Shown here piece by piece: positions 1 through 8,954 of a stretch of 64,000 nt of DNA. Numbering within the stretch: the first letter of the stretch is position 1; each line of letters starts with the position of its first letter. The stretch spans positions 62,001 through 126,000 of the forward strand of contig JACPFM010000009.1 of assembly GCA_016182965.1 (NCBI GenBank). Reading direction: 5' to 3'. The notes beneath the pieces are model-generated. The model was not told the DNA's origin. It made no database searches and saw only the letters and a program-made list of their open reading frames with translations. Both the position numbers and the translations under genes were made by a program. The stretch comes from Deltaproteobacteria bacterium. Lineage in GTDB: Bacteria; Myxococcota_A; Polyangia; Polyangiales; JADJMO01.

Positions 1-312
1 TTCCGTGCCGCGGGCGCCTTCCTCGCCTACGAGGTCCGGAATCAACTCGCGCACGGCATCGTGCGACTACCTGACGTTGGCGATGACGAGGAGGGATCGC
101 TGCAGCGCCAGGTGTCGCTGCTCGCGATGTCGACGCGGGTACTCCTCCTTACCCTTCAGATGATGATCGCTGTGCACGTCGATAAGCCGGACGTCGTCCT
201 CGACGACGACGACGAACCCGCACCCGCACACCGGGAGCGTTTCGCGACGCTCCACCTCGCTCGCGGCCGCAACATTGGCGTCGGCGGGCCGGCCGGTTGC
301 GTAAAGGTGTAG
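1..312 (+). CDS. 3' end of a gene, HEPN-like C-terminus
   Basis: An open frame enters from the left edge and continues for 103 codons to a stop at 310-312, so this is the C-terminal part of a larger protein. Near the start the segment VRNQLAHGI contains an R-N-x-x-x-H motif, which is typical of HEPN-type ribonuclease or ApeA-like domains. A helix-like stretch of about 20 hydrophobic residues follows, then an acidic run (DDDDE). The next gene starts 13 bp downstream on the same strand, so it probably belongs to the same operon as the TerB/helicase genes. The HEPN assignment rests on one motif only and the rest of the protein cannot be seen. Confidence 0.5.
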   Translation, partial: FRAAGAFLAYEVRNQLAHGIVRLPDVGDDEEGSLQRQVSLLAMSTRVLLLTLQMMIAVHVDKPDVVLDDDDEPAPAHRERFATLHLARGRNIGVGGPAGCVKV

Positions 313-325
313 GCTAGGGGCTCCG

Positions 326-1606
326 ATGAACCAGAGGGAGCTCAGGGGCTTCGATCGACGTCGTTTGTACACGGTGCTCTCCGAGGCAACGGTCGCGACG
401 CTTCAAGCGATGCTCGCGACGATCGAGGAGGCGGCGCCCGGACCGAAGGACGCCGTTGTCCTACATACGGTCGCGACGATTTCCGACGGCCACCTCGCGA
501 TCCGCGATGCCCTACGCGAAGCACCGAAGCCGATCTTGCAGCGGATGTGCGCCGTGCTGGAACTCGACGATCGTGGGACCATCGACGTGCTCGTCGATCG
601 ACTCGATCGAGCCGTTCGGTTCGGTCCGTTCGGTGATGCCGACGAGACGCCCCCCTCAACGCGCTCGCGCCTCCCATCGGGGCTTGATGAACGAGAGATG
701 CTCTTCGCGCTCGAGCTGCACGCGCGACTCGCCCGACGATCGCGGGGGGCTACGTCGCTCACACTCGGGGAGCTCATCGGCCGAATCGGTCGCCGCACGG
801 CGGTATTCCGTGCGCGCTCCGAGGCGACCCGAGACGCGGGCACTTTTCTCTGGTCGATCGGCATCGCCGCATCGCCCGACCTGCGTGCTGTCGCCGCTTC
901 CCCCGGAATCGAGGCAGAGGTCCAGCTTTCCGTGCGCGCAGACTGGCTCGATGCCGACGTCGCAGAGATCGAATCCGCAGCACAGCCCACGCCTCCCTCC
1001 ACATTGAATAGCGCCGAGCGTTGCGACGACCTCGCGGCCGACATCGCCGTTCTCGGAATGGGCGTGGCGCGCGTAGACGACGTCGTTCACCCAGACGAAG
1101 AAGCGCTCGTTCGAGCCTACGCGCGTCGGCGCGCAGCGTCGCCCGCGATCGCTGCGCTCCTTTCCGACCTCCAAACGAACACCTCACCGCTCGACGAAGT
1201 TGCGAGACGGGTGGCAACGAGGCTGGACGCCGAAAAACGTTCGAGCTTGCTCGAGCATCTCTGCGACGTGGCGCTTGCCGACGGCGTTTTGGTGCCTGAG
1301 GAAGTCGACCTCCTTCGTCGGCTCAGCGATCTGTTCGGCGTCTCGTTTCCGCAGCTCGACGAGCTGGTGCATCGGTTTGGTGCCAGCGCGTCGGCCTCCA
1401 AGCAGCAGTACCGATCAGCGCACGCGGCCCCTTCGCTCAAGGTTGCGGAAGCCTCAAGAGCATCCGGGCAAGCCAGCGCGCCGCCGTCAGTGGCCGCATC
1501 CACCGTGCCCACCGGTAACGGGATCGAAGGAGGGCCGCCGCCCGCGAAACCTCCCACGCCGGCGGAGCAACACGTCGACGAGATCATCTCGCTGTTGTTC
1601 GAGTGA
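326..1606 (+). CDS. TerB-like protein of the Dnd-linked operon
   Basis: This is a 426-aa protein with no signal peptide or membrane segment. The N-terminal 120 residues are helical and low in similarity to anything recognised. From about residue 235 to 350 there is a repeated acidic helical pattern (AVLGMGVARVDDVVHPDEE, then DVALADGVLVPEEVDLL) that looks like the TerB/tellurite-resistance helical fold, where acidic D-G-x-x-x-x-E-E turns bind metal. The last 70 residues are Pro/Ala-rich and probably disordered. TerB-like domains are known companions of phage-defence and DNA-modification operons. The stop is 20 bp before the helicase start, so the two are probably co-transcribed. The exact role is unknown. 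Confidence 0.6.
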   Translation: MNQRELRGFDRRRLYTVLSEATVATLQAMLATIEEAAPGPKDAVVLHTVATISDGHLAIRDALREAPKPILQRMCAVLELDDRGTIDVLVDRLDRAVRFGPFGDADETPPSTRSRLPSGLDEREMLFALELHARLARRSRGATSLTLGELIGRIGRRTAVFRARSEATRDAGTFLWSIGIAASPDLRAVAASPGIEAEVQLSVRADWLDADVAEIESAAQPTPPSTLNSAERCDDLAADIAVLGMGVARVDDVVHPDEEALVRAYARRRAASPAIAALLSDLQTNTSPLDEVARRVATRLDAEKRSSLLEHLCDVALADGVLVPEEVDLLRRLSDLFGVSFPQLDELVHRFGASASASKQQYRSAHAAPSLKVAEASRASGQASAPPSVAASTVPTGNGIEGGPPPAKPPTPAEQHVDEIISLLFE

Positions 1607-1625
1607 CGATGGCGAACGAAAGGAG

Positions 1626-3749
1626 ATGAGCTTCCTGGACCTGTCGCTCGAGCGCGCCTACCGCTCTTCCAGCCATGCGCTCGGGAGAGACTTCTACGCG
1701 CCGATGCTCCAAGCGGCGTCGCAGTACCGACGTGGCTCGGGCTACTTCGCGAGTTCGGTCTTTTCCGTCGCCCCTCACGAACATGTGGAGTTCTTTCGGC
1801 GCGGCGGGCAGATGCACCTGGTCTGCTCGGAGTCCTTTTCGCGGAAGGACCTCGAGGCACTCTCCGAGGGGGTCTTCGATCGGCCGCGCGTGAGAGCTCG
1901 GTGGACGCTTGCGTCTCTAGATGTGGATGCTCTCGGAACGAGGATCGGCTGGCCCGAGTTCCTCGCGTGGGCAGTCGCTGCCGATCTCGTCGTGGTGAAG
2001 ATCGCCGTGCCGCTGCAGCGCGAGTCCGCAGGCATCTACCACGAGAAGATCGGCCTATTTATCGACGACCGTGGCAACCGGGTGGCCTTCTCGGGGTCCG
2101 CCAACGAGAGTCACCTCGGGTACGCGGGAAACTTCGAGCGACTCGATGTTTTCGCAAGCTTCGCGGATGGGGCCGAGCGTTCCAGAGCTGCGCGCATCGA
2201 GACGCAATGGACCGATCTCTGGAAGAACCAGACAGCCGGACTTCGGATCGTTCCCCTGGTCGACGCGCTTGAGGAAGGCCTGCTCGTCGCACACAGTGAC
2301 GAGCCCGAGCCGCCCGCACGACGCCGTCCCCGCGATGGCTTCGTTGAGCCGGTGCTCGCGACACGCCCAGAAGCCCTAGTTCCCGACCCCGCATTCGATC
2401 CGCTTCCACACCAAGTCGCTGCGATCTCGCACTGGGCGGCCGAGGGGGGCCGCGGCATCCTCGAAATGGCGACTGGTGCTGGAAAGACGATCGCGGCGCT
2501 TACCCTCGCGTCCCGTCTCTACGATCGACTGGGGGGTCCTTTCGTCATCCTCGTCGTCGCGCCCATGATCCATCTCGTCGATCAGTGGCGCGACGTCGCT
2601 CGAGGATTCGGACTGCATCCCATCCGCTGCGCCGAGGGGGCGTCGCGGTGGACGGAGGAGCTCTCTGCGGCGATCGATGCGATCAACAGCGGACGGAGAC
2701 CGATTCTGAGCATCGCGACGACCGCCGCAACGATGTCGACCAGGCAGTTCCGAGACGCGATCGAACGTCTTCGAAGACCGATGCTCCTCATCGGTGACGA
2801 AGCGCACACCTATGGTTCGCGCGCGTATCACGCCGCGTTGCCGGCGACGGCCACCTACCGGGTCGGACTCTCCGCGACGCCCGAACGATGGCATGACGAC
2901 GAAGGAACGCGGCGACTGGTCAGCTACTTCGGCCCGGTCGTCTATCGGTATGGCCTCGGTGACGCTCTCCGCGATGGCGTGCTGACGCCGTACCGCTACT
3001 TTCCCTCGATCGTGGAACTGAACGACGAGGAATCGCAGCAGTATCTCGACCTCAGTCGCGAGATCGCACGGTACGGCGGCGCGGACGAAGGTGATGATCT
3101 CGCGACCGAGCTCGTAAAGCGGCTATTGATAAGGCGTGCCCGCGTCGTTGCCGCCGCACAGAACAAGCTGCCGGCGCTGCGCGCGCAGCTTGAGCAGCGC
3201 CGCCGCGACTCGCACATCTTGATCTATTGCGGTGATGGGAGCGTCCTCGGACCCGATGGTGCTGAGGTCGTGCGCCAGGTTCGTGAGGTCGTTCGCATGG
3301 TCGGTCGCGACCTTGGCATGGCCGTCGACTCCTACACCTCCGAGACGACGCCCGACGATCGACGGCGGCTTCTCGCGTCCTTCTCCAGCGGTGACCTCCA
3401 AGTTCTCGTTGCGATCCGCTGCCTCGATGAGGGCGTAGACGTACCAGCGACGCGGACCGCATTTCTCCTCGCGAGCAGCACGAATCCTCGCCAGTTCGTG
3501 CAGCGACGCGGGCGCGTCCTTCGGCGGTTCCCGGGCAAGGCGCGCGCCGAGGTCTACGACTTCTTCGCCACCGGTGCACTTGACCACTTTTCCCCGGCGT
3601 CGCCGCAGTTTGAGGCGATGCGCGGTCTCGTCCGGGGGCAGCTGCGCCGGGTTGAAGAGTTCGCTAGTCTCGCCGAGAATGGCCCAGTCGCGCGCGGCGT
3701 GCTGAGGGAGCTGCGCACCCACTTCCGCCTCCTGGACTTCGTCGGCTGA
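1626..3749 (+). CDS. PLD nuclease-helicase fusion, phosphorothioation-linked restriction enzyme
   Basis: A 707-aa fusion protein. The N-terminal 200 residues carry a phospholipase-D-type nuclease motif (H139-x-K141 followed by GSAN at 157-160). The rest is a superfamily 2 helicase: Walker A (ATGAGKT, about 280-288), a DEAH box (GDEAH, about 390), SATPERW for motif III, and QRRGRVLR for motif VI. ATG 1626 is preceded by AAAGGAG at the right distance, so I prefer it to an in-frame start inside the TerB gene. The architecture matches the family annotated as DNA phosphorothioation system restriction enzyme, as far as I can tell by reading. It probably translocates on and cuts DNA lacking the sulfur mark. 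All key motifs look intact. Confidence 0.8.
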   Translation: MSFLDLSLERAYRSSSHALGRDFYAPMLQAASQYRRGSGYFASSVFSVAPHEHVEFFRRGGQMHLVCSESFSRKDLEALSEGVFDRPRVRARWTLASLDVDALGTRIGWPEFLAWAVAADLVVVKIAVPLQRESAGIYHEKIGLFIDDRGNRVAFSGSANESHLGYAGNFERLDVFASFADGAERSRAARIETQWTDLWKNQTAGLRIVPLVDALEEGLLVAHSDEPEPPARRRPRDGFVEPVLATRPEALVPDPAFDPLPHQVAAISHWAAEGGRGILEMATGAGKTIAALTLASRLYDRLGGPFVILVVAPMIHLVDQWRDVARGFGLHPIRCAEGASRWTEELSAAIDAINSGRRPILSIATTAATMSTRQFRDAIERLRRPMLLIGDEAHTYGSRAYHAALPATATYRVGLSATPERWHDDEGTRRLVSYFGPVVYRYGLGDALRDGVLTPYRYFPSIVELNDEESQQYLDLSREIARYGGADEGDDLATELVKRLLIRRARVVAAAQNKLPALRAQLEQRRRDSHILIYCGDGSVLGPDGAEVVRQVREVVRMVGRDLGMAVDSYTSETTPDDRRRLLASFSSGDLQVLVAIRCLDEGVDVPATRTAFLLASSTNPRQFVQRRGRVLRRFPGKARAEVYDFFATGALDHFSPASPQFEAMRGLVRGQLRRVEEFASLAENGPVARGVLRELRTHFRLLDFVG

Positions 3750-3766
3750 CGACGACGGTGATTGTC

Positions 3767-3946
3767 ATGAGCGATAACGATGCGGCCCTAAAAGAGAAGA
3801 CGCGGGCGATCCTTCTGGAGCTCGCGGAGCCGGAGCGACGGCTTCTGAGCGCCGTTCTGCGCGTCGAGCGTGATCACCTTCACATGAAGCGACCTCACGG
3901 GATCAAGGAGGCGTTGATGAAGGCGGTCCGCGAGGTGCTCAAGTGA
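3767..3946 (+). CDS. small DNA-modification-system-associated protein
   Basis: A 59-aa, all-helical, charged protein (LLELAEPERRLLSAVLRVE in the middle). It lies between the helicase and a DndD-like ATPase, and its stop overlaps the ATPase start by 4 bp (ATG at 3943), so translation is probably coupled. GTG 3758 is an alternative start three codons upstream. Small proteins of this size are commonly annotated beside CxC-containing DndD-like ATPases. I infer that it is a subunit or regulator of that ATPase, but the sequence itself shows no catalytic motif. Confidence 0.6.
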   Translation: MSDNDAALKEKTRAILLELAEPERRLLSAVLRVERDHLHMKRPHGIKEALMKAVREVLK

Positions 3947-6021
3947 AGCTCCAAGAGCTCCGCATCGCGAACTTCCGGCAGTTCCATGGCGAGCAGGAGA
4001 TTGTGTTCGCCCAGGAGGACCAGAAGAACATCACCGTCATCCACGGCTACAACGGCGCGGGTAAGACCGCGCTCCTGAATGCCTTTGTGTGGTGTCTATA
4101 CGGTGAGGTCACGAAAGATCTAGAGGCTCCCGATCGTCTCCTCAACGAGGCGGCATCCAGCGAGCTGCGCCCCGGTGGCGAAACGACCGTCTCGGTGAGG
4201 CTGCGTTTCCTGGCGCGGGGGCAGACGTACACCGCGAACCGCCAGGTCACATACCGCAAGGAAGCCGACGGCTCCGTTGCTGCGCGAGGTGAGCCGACCC
4301 TCACGCTCTTCCGCGTGGCCGACTCAGGCGCGCAGGAGCAGGTGAACAACGCACAGAACGCGATCGACCAGCTTCTGCCCAAGCGGCTGTACCCATTCTT
4401 CTTCTTCAACGGAGAACGCGTCGAAGCCATCGCGAGCGCGGGTGCTTACGAAGACGTGGAGCAGGGCGTGAAGACCCTGCTCGACGTGGAGATCTACGAG
4501 CGGAGCGTGCGCCACCTGCGCGACCAGGTCATCCCGGAGCTGTCACGGGAACTCCGCCAGTTCGGAAGCCAAGAGGCGCAGGCGCTCGTCGATGAGCAGA
4601 CGAGAGAACTCGAGCGAGAGCGAGGCTTCCGTGACGCGCTCATCGCGAATCGGCAGAACCTGACCGAGATTGCGAAAGAGCTCGAGGCCATTGAGCAAGC
4701 GCAGCGGCGCGTCGAAGCGATTCGCGATCTTGTCGCGAAGCGTAACGCGGTGACCACGCAGAAGAAGGCTGTCACCGAGAGGCTTGATGCGGTGCGCATT
4801 CAGCGCGCGAAGCTTCTGTCGCGCAGCGGATACCTTGCGTTCGCCGGAGCGATCTTCGAACAAGTCGACGAGAAGGTTCGGGACGCACGTCAGAAGGGTG
4901 AGCTTCCCGCAAAAGTGAAGCCGCAGTTCGTGGACGATCTGCTGCAGGAACGGACCTGCATCTGCGGGCGCAACATCGGGCCGGCAGAAGCGGAACGACT
5001 GACGGCATGGCGCGCCAACACTGGCCTCGCCGATCTCGAAGAGCAGATCGCGATGACCTCGGCGGTTCTGCCCGGGCTCCGGGCGAGGCGCACCGAGTAT
5101 TACGGCGGACTCGACGAACTGCAGGATGCCTTGGCCGGTGCCCTCGCAGAGCGTCGCCGTTTGGACGAGGAGCTCGACGAGCTCGGCACGAAGATCGGCG
5201 ACGGTGGCCACGGAGAGGAGGCGGCAAATCTCGAGCGTCGCCGCAACGAGGAGCGTGGCCGCGAACAGAACGTGAAGATCGAGATCGCCCTCACGACGGA
5301 CAAGCTCACGGCCGTAGAGGACCGGCTTCGCGAAATCCAGCAGAAGCTTAATCACATCGAGCTACAGAACGAAAAGGCGCGACTCATTCAGCGTCAGATT
5401 CAGGCGGTGAATCAGATCGCAGACGCCCTTGAACGAATCTACTTTCTCCAGAAGGACGATGTCCGCCGCGAGCTCTCGCAGCGCATCCACGAGATCTGGA
5501 GCAACGCCGCGATCAAGGAGTACAGGGCGACTGTCACTGAAGAGTTCCGATTGGACCTAAAGAAGAACGTCGGCGGTATCGAGCAGCCGGTGTTCGGTGC
5601 GTCGACCGGTGAGAAGCAGGTTCTCGCGCTGTCGTTCGTCGGAAGCCTCGTGTGGAAGGCGCGCAAGAACGAGGAGCGCAACGTCGGAGAGGCGGCCGGG
5701 GTCGGTCGCGACCTCGTGGTCGGCGGTGAGTACCCGTTGGTGATGGACTCTCCCTTCGGAGCGCTGGAGGACGACTACCGGCGCAAGGTGGCCGAGTGGA
5801 TCCCGACGCTCGCAAGCCAGGTCATCGTGATGGCGTCCAAGACGCAGTGGCGCAACGAAGTTGAGAGCGCGATGCGGGACCGCATCGGGCGTGAGTACAT
5901 CCTCGAGCTGCACACGCCGAAGGCCCAGGCCGAGCGAACGATCGAGCTGCGTGGGCGGGAGCTGCCGTACGTGCGCGAGACGTCGGGGGCCGAGCAGACG
6001 CTCATTCGGGAGGTTCAGTGA
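3943..6021 (+). CDS. DndD-like SMC/Rad50-type ATPase with CxC motif
   Basis: A 692-aa ABC/SMC-type ATPase. It has Walker A (GYNGAGKT, residues 35-42), the signature-like FFFFNGERVEAI near residue 150, long coiled-coil arms (about 190-320 and 370-510), a CIC motif at 339-341 in the hinge region (zinc-hook-like), an ABC signature near STGEKQ, and Walker B (LVMDSPFG) near the end. The order is the same as in the dndD product further downstream (Walker A, then FFFFDGEKIE, coiled coil, SAGERQ, VIDTPLG), so it is a paralogue. The hinge CxC pair sets it apart. It overlaps the small protein before it by 4 bp and the next gene by 1 bp. It probably powers or gates the restriction arm; this is inference. 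Confidence 0.75.
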   Translation: MKLQELRIANFRQFHGEQEIVFAQEDQKNITVIHGYNGAGKTALLNAFVWCLYGEVTKDLEAPDRLLNEAASSELRPGGETTVSVRLRFLARGQTYTANRQVTYRKEADGSVAARGEPTLTLFRVADSGAQEQVNNAQNAIDQLLPKRLYPFFFFNGERVEAIASAGAYEDVEQGVKTLLDVEIYERSVRHLRDQVIPELSRELRQFGSQEAQALVDEQTRELERERGFRDALIANRQNLTEIAKELEAIEQAQRRVEAIRDLVAKRNAVTTQKKAVTERLDAVRIQRAKLLSRSGYLAFAGAIFEQVDEKVRDARQKGELPAKVKPQFVDDLLQERTCICGRNIGPAEAERLTAWRANTGLADLEEQIAMTSAVLPGLRARRTEYYGGLDELQDALAGALAERRRLDEELDELGTKIGDGGHGEEAANLERRRNEERGREQNVKIEIALTTDKLTAVEDRLREIQQKLNHIELQNEKARLIQRQIQAVNQIADALERIYFLQKDDVRRELSQRIHEIWSNAAIKEYRATVTEEFRLDLKKNVGGIEQPVFGASTGEKQVLALSFVGSLVWKARKNEERNVGEAAGVGRDLVVGGEYPLVMDSPFGALEDDYRRKVAEWIPTLASQVIVMASKTQWRNEVESAMRDRIGREYILELHTPKAQAERTIELRGRELPYVRETSGAEQTLIREVQ

Positions 6022-6497
6022 TGGAACGAGCTGACCGTCGCATCGCACCGCCGCAGGGCTTCGATGGGTTGTTCGACAAGCTCACCGAACCCCTCCCTGG
6101 GCATGCCATCGCGATCTTTGAAACGCGACAGAAGGCGATGATGTTCGCCGCTGCGCTCGGCTTCTCGCGGCGCGAACGGGTGCCGGTTGAACGCCGTGCG
6201 ACCGCCTCGGCGATCCGTTACGAGGTGTTCCAGGTCGACTCGGACGAAGCATTCATCAGCGGGTTGGCGGTTGCGACTACGGGCGACCTACGGGTTCTCA
6301 GCCCTGACCGCGCTGCCGAGCGAGTAACGATTTTCGAGGAGTACGCGCATGCCGGCCTTCAACATATGCAGCGCGTTGCGGTCGACCAGGAAGGCGACCC
6401 GCTCGACAATCTGATTCGCCTGACGACGGAGGCGCGCGCTGGCTCCGACGCTGAAATTCCCGGCATCGATCGAAGCGTGCTCGGTGGGCTGATCTAA
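6021..6497 (+). CDS. small Dnd-associated protein (phosphorothioation-associated protein 4-like)
   Basis: A 158-aa soluble protein whose ATG overlaps the stop of the ATPase gene (TGATG). The core reads as a mixed alpha/beta fold: KAMMFAAALGFSRRERV, then YEVFQ, a middle DLRVLSPDRAAERVTIFEEYAH segment, and LQHM. This resembles the small family annotated as DNA phosphorothioation-associated protein 4, which accompanies Dnd restriction genes, but I cannot align it here. It is the last gene of the second operon; dndA converges on it with a 6-bp gap. No enzymatic motif is visible, so it is most likely a structural or recognition partner of the helicase/ATPase. Confidence 0.6.
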   Translation: MERADRRIAPPQGFDGLFDKLTEPLPGHAIAIFETRQKAMMFAAALGFSRRERVPVERRATASAIRYEVFQVDSDEAFISGLAVATTGDLRVLSPDRAAERVTIFEEYAHAGLQHMQRVAVDQEGDPLDNLIRLTTEARAGSDAEIPGIDRSVLGGLI

Positions 6498-6503
6498 GCC
6501 TGG

Positions 6504-7643
6504 CTACCCGACGAGGCAGCGCAGCCGCGACACAATGTCGTCCCACGGCGCATCGGGTGTCAGGTGGCACCACGAGAGTCTCAAAGCGCCCGCCACACGG
6601 GCGTCGGAGAGGCCCATGGCCTTCAGGACGTGGCTCGGCTGATAGCTACTCGAGGTACAAGCCGAACCATTCGAGATCGCGATCACATCCTTCAGCGCGA
6701 GCATCGCCGCTTCCGAATCGACGCCGCGCAGCGAGAGGTTCAGAACATGTGGCAGCGCTCTGTCTAGATCCCCGTTGATGGCGGGATCGATCGCCTGCAG
6801 TGCCCGCAGCGCAGCGCGGCGAAACTCGACGCACCGAGCGTTACGCTTCTTCGCGTCCCGCAGCGCCAGTTCCGCGGCCATGCCGAGCGCGGCGATCAGC
6901 ATCACAGGCGGCGTGCCAGGCCTAATGCCGCGCTCCTGCCCGCCGCCGAAGAGCAACGGGGTGAGGGGCGGCTTCTTGCGGTTTCTGCGACGGTAAACGA
7001 GTGCGCCAACACCCTTAGGTCCGAAAATCTTGTGGCCGCTCACGGAGATCAGATCGATACGCGGGTGACGAAGCCGCTCAAGATCCTTGCCGAACCCCTG
7101 CGCGCCGTCGACGTGGACGAACACCGAATCGTCGGAGATCGACGCTGCGATTGCATCGATGTCCTGCGTCACCCCGGTTTCGTTGTTCACATGCATCACA
7201 CTCACGAGGAGCGTGTCGTGGCGGACGGCTGCCCGGACTGACGCGGGATCGATCCAGCCGCCTGCCGTTGGCGGCACCAACGTCACGTCGAAGCCACGAC
7301 GCGCAAGATACTCGAGCGGCTCGAGCACGGCCTTGTGCTCGATCGCGGTGCTCACGATGTGTCGTCGGCCTGACGCTTCGCCATGCGACGCGAGTCCGAT
7401 GATCGCGAGGTTGTTGCTCTCAGTCGCGCCGCTCGTGAAGATGACCTCGTCGCGCGATGCGCGTACCACTGCCGCGACCTGGTCGCGCGCGTGCTGCACT
7501 GCCTGCTGCGCGCGCGCGCCGTACTCGTGCGTGCGGCTCGATGCGTTGCCGTAGTCGATGTCGAGGAACCGAAGCAGGACCTCGCGGACCTCCGGATCAA
7601 GCGGCGTGGTCGCGTTGCAGTCCATGTAGATGGGGGTTGTCAC
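6504..7643 (-). CDS. dndA: cysteine desulfurase DndA (IscS-like)
   Basis: A 379-aa PLP-dependent class V aminotransferase-fold enzyme. It supplies sulfur from L-cysteine to the phosphorothioation machinery. Visible features are DCNATTPLD near the N-terminus, FTSGATESNN, the PLP-lysine motif SVSGHKIFG (lysine near residue 204) and the active-site Cys in GSACTSSS near residue 329. GTG 7643 is preceded by GAGTTAG and gives a normal IscS/NifS N-terminus; an upstream start at 7703 would add 20 odd residues. It is divergent from dndB across a 174-bp region with an inverted repeat. Its distance from a general isc operon and its place beside dndB-E make DndA the natural call. Confidence 0.9.
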   Translation of the reverse strand: MTTPIYMDCNATTPLDPEVREVLLRFLDIDYGNASSRTHEYGARAQQAVQHARDQVAAVVRASRDEVIFTSGATESNNLAIIGLASHGEASGRRHIVSTAIEHKAVLEPLEYLARRGFDVTLVPPTAGGWIDPASVRAAVRHDTLLVSVMHVNNETGVTQDIDAIAASISDDSVFVHVDGAQGFGKDLERLRHPRIDLISVSGHKIFGPKGVGALVYRRRNRKKPPLTPLLFGGGQERGIRPGTPPVMLIAALGMAAELALRDAKKRNARCVEFRRAALRALQAIDPAINGDLDRALPHVLNLSLRGVDSEAAMLALKDVIAISNGSACTSSSYQPSHVLKAMGLSDARVAGALRLSWCHLTPDAPWDDIVSRLRCLVG

Positions 7644-7768
7644 GGCTAACTCGAGAGTGTACGTTCGTTCAGGGATGTCAAGCGACCCGTGGGGACACGC
7701 CAAGCGTTTCCGCGACCTGTGCTGGGGGAAAGACGTGCACCACCTGCGTCAGTGTTTTTCCTTTGATT

Positions 7769-7785
7769 TCAAGCATTTCGCTTGA
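7769..7785. promoter_or_regulatory. inverted repeat in the dndA-dndB divergent region
   Basis: TCAAGC-ATTTC-GCTTGA, a perfect 6-bp inverted repeat with a 5-bp spacer, lies 33 bp before the dndB start (7818) and 126 bp before the dndA start. The surrounding 40 bp are AT-rich against a GC-rich background. DndB proteins are known to repress their own operon by binding inverted-repeat operators, so this is a reasonable operator candidate. A TTG at 7782 lies inside the repeat, which argues against that start codon. Confidence 0.4.
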
Positions 7786-7817
7786 CCCTGTGGCGGGACG
7801 GAGGGACTGCTCACGCC

Positions 7818-8954
7818 GTGACCACCACGACTACCGTGCCGCGAACGACTTCCCCGCGCGCGGCAAAGGCGTTCGAGTACGTGTTTCCGGCGATCCGCGG
7901 CGTGCAGGCTCGACGCGAGTACTACATCTCCATGTGTCCGCTGCGGCTCATCCCGCGGATCTTCCTCTTCGACGAGGAAGAGCTCGTGCCTGAGCTCCGC
8001 GCGCAACGCCTCCTTAATAGGGCGCGCGTCCCCGAGATCGCAGGCTACATCGTCGCGAACCGTGACTCGTACGTCTTCTCCGCGATCACGGCGTCCGTCG
8101 ACGGCGAGCTCCGCTTCGAGGCGATCACCGAGCAAGCCGAGGGACGCGCAATCGGTTGCTTGCACGTCCCGATGAACGCGCGGTTCGTCATCAACGACGG
8201 TCAACACAGGCGCGCCGCGATCGAGGCGGCTCTACGCGAGGCACCCGACCTCGGGGACGAGACGATCCCGGTGGTGATGTTTCTCGACGTGGGCCTCGAG
8301 CGCTGCCAGCAGATGTTCGCAGATTTGAATCGCTACGCAATTCGGCCAGCGACTTCTCTGGGGGTTCTCTACGACCATCGCGACGATGATGCGCGGCTGA
8401 CCAAGGCGGCGCTGCTGAAGCTCGACCTGTTCAGACAGCTCACCGAAACCGAGCGCAGCACGCTCTCGCTGCGGTCGAGGAAGCTCTTCACCCTGAGCGC
8501 GCTTCACGTCGCGAATCGATCGCTCTTCACGGGGTCCGCGGATGTGCCGAGCGAGCAACGGGTGGAGAAGGCGACGGCCTTTTGGTCGTTGGTCGCCGCA
8601 CAATTCCCCGAGTGGCGCCACGTGATGGACGGCCGGACCGCCGCCGCCGACGTCCGGCGTGATCTCCTCCACCCGCACGGCATCATGCTGCAGGCATTCG
8701 GACGCGTCGGGAACGCGCTCCTTCGTGAATACCCCGAGAGCGGCTGGCAGCGCTGGATCAAGCGGCTGTCGAAGATCGACTGGCGTCGTTCGAACGCCCG
8801 GCTCTGGGAAGGGCGCGCGCTGATCGGTGGGAGGGTTTCCAAGAGTACGAACAACGTCACGTTAACGACGAACGCGATCAAGCGCCAACTCGACCTGCCG
8901 CTCACTCCCGAGGAGCAGCGAGTTGAGGATGCGTTCATCCGGAGTGGGCGATGA
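7818..8954 (+). CDS. dndB: DndB, DGQHR-domain regulator/accessory protein
   Basis: A 378-aa protein of the DndB/DGQHR family. The family motif NDGQHRRAAIEAAL lies at about residues 126-139. Further signatures are FADLNRYA with Asn and Arg residues and the C-terminal TNNVTLTTNAIK. The family regulates dnd expression and limits modification frequency in other bacteria; whether this one does is inference. GTG 7818 is preferred because the upstream TTG falls inside an inverted repeat. It overlaps dndC by 4 bp (ATGA). Confidence 0.88.
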   Translation: MTTTTTVPRTTSPRAAKAFEYVFPAIRGVQARREYYISMCPLRLIPRIFLFDEEELVPELRAQRLLNRARVPEIAGYIVANRDSYVFSAITASVDGELRFEAITEQAEGRAIGCLHVPMNARFVINDGQHRRAAIEAALREAPDLGDETIPVVMFLDVGLERCQQMFADLNRYAIRPATSLGVLYDHRDDDARLTKAALLKLDLFRQLTETERSTLSLRSRKLFTLSALHVANRSLFTGSADVPSEQRVEKATAFWSLVAAQFPEWRHVMDGRTAAADVRRDLLHPHGIMLQAFGRVGNALLREYPESGWQRWIKRLSKIDWRRSNARLWEGRALIGGRVSKSTNNVTLTTNAIKRQLDLPLTPEEQRVEDAFIRSGR

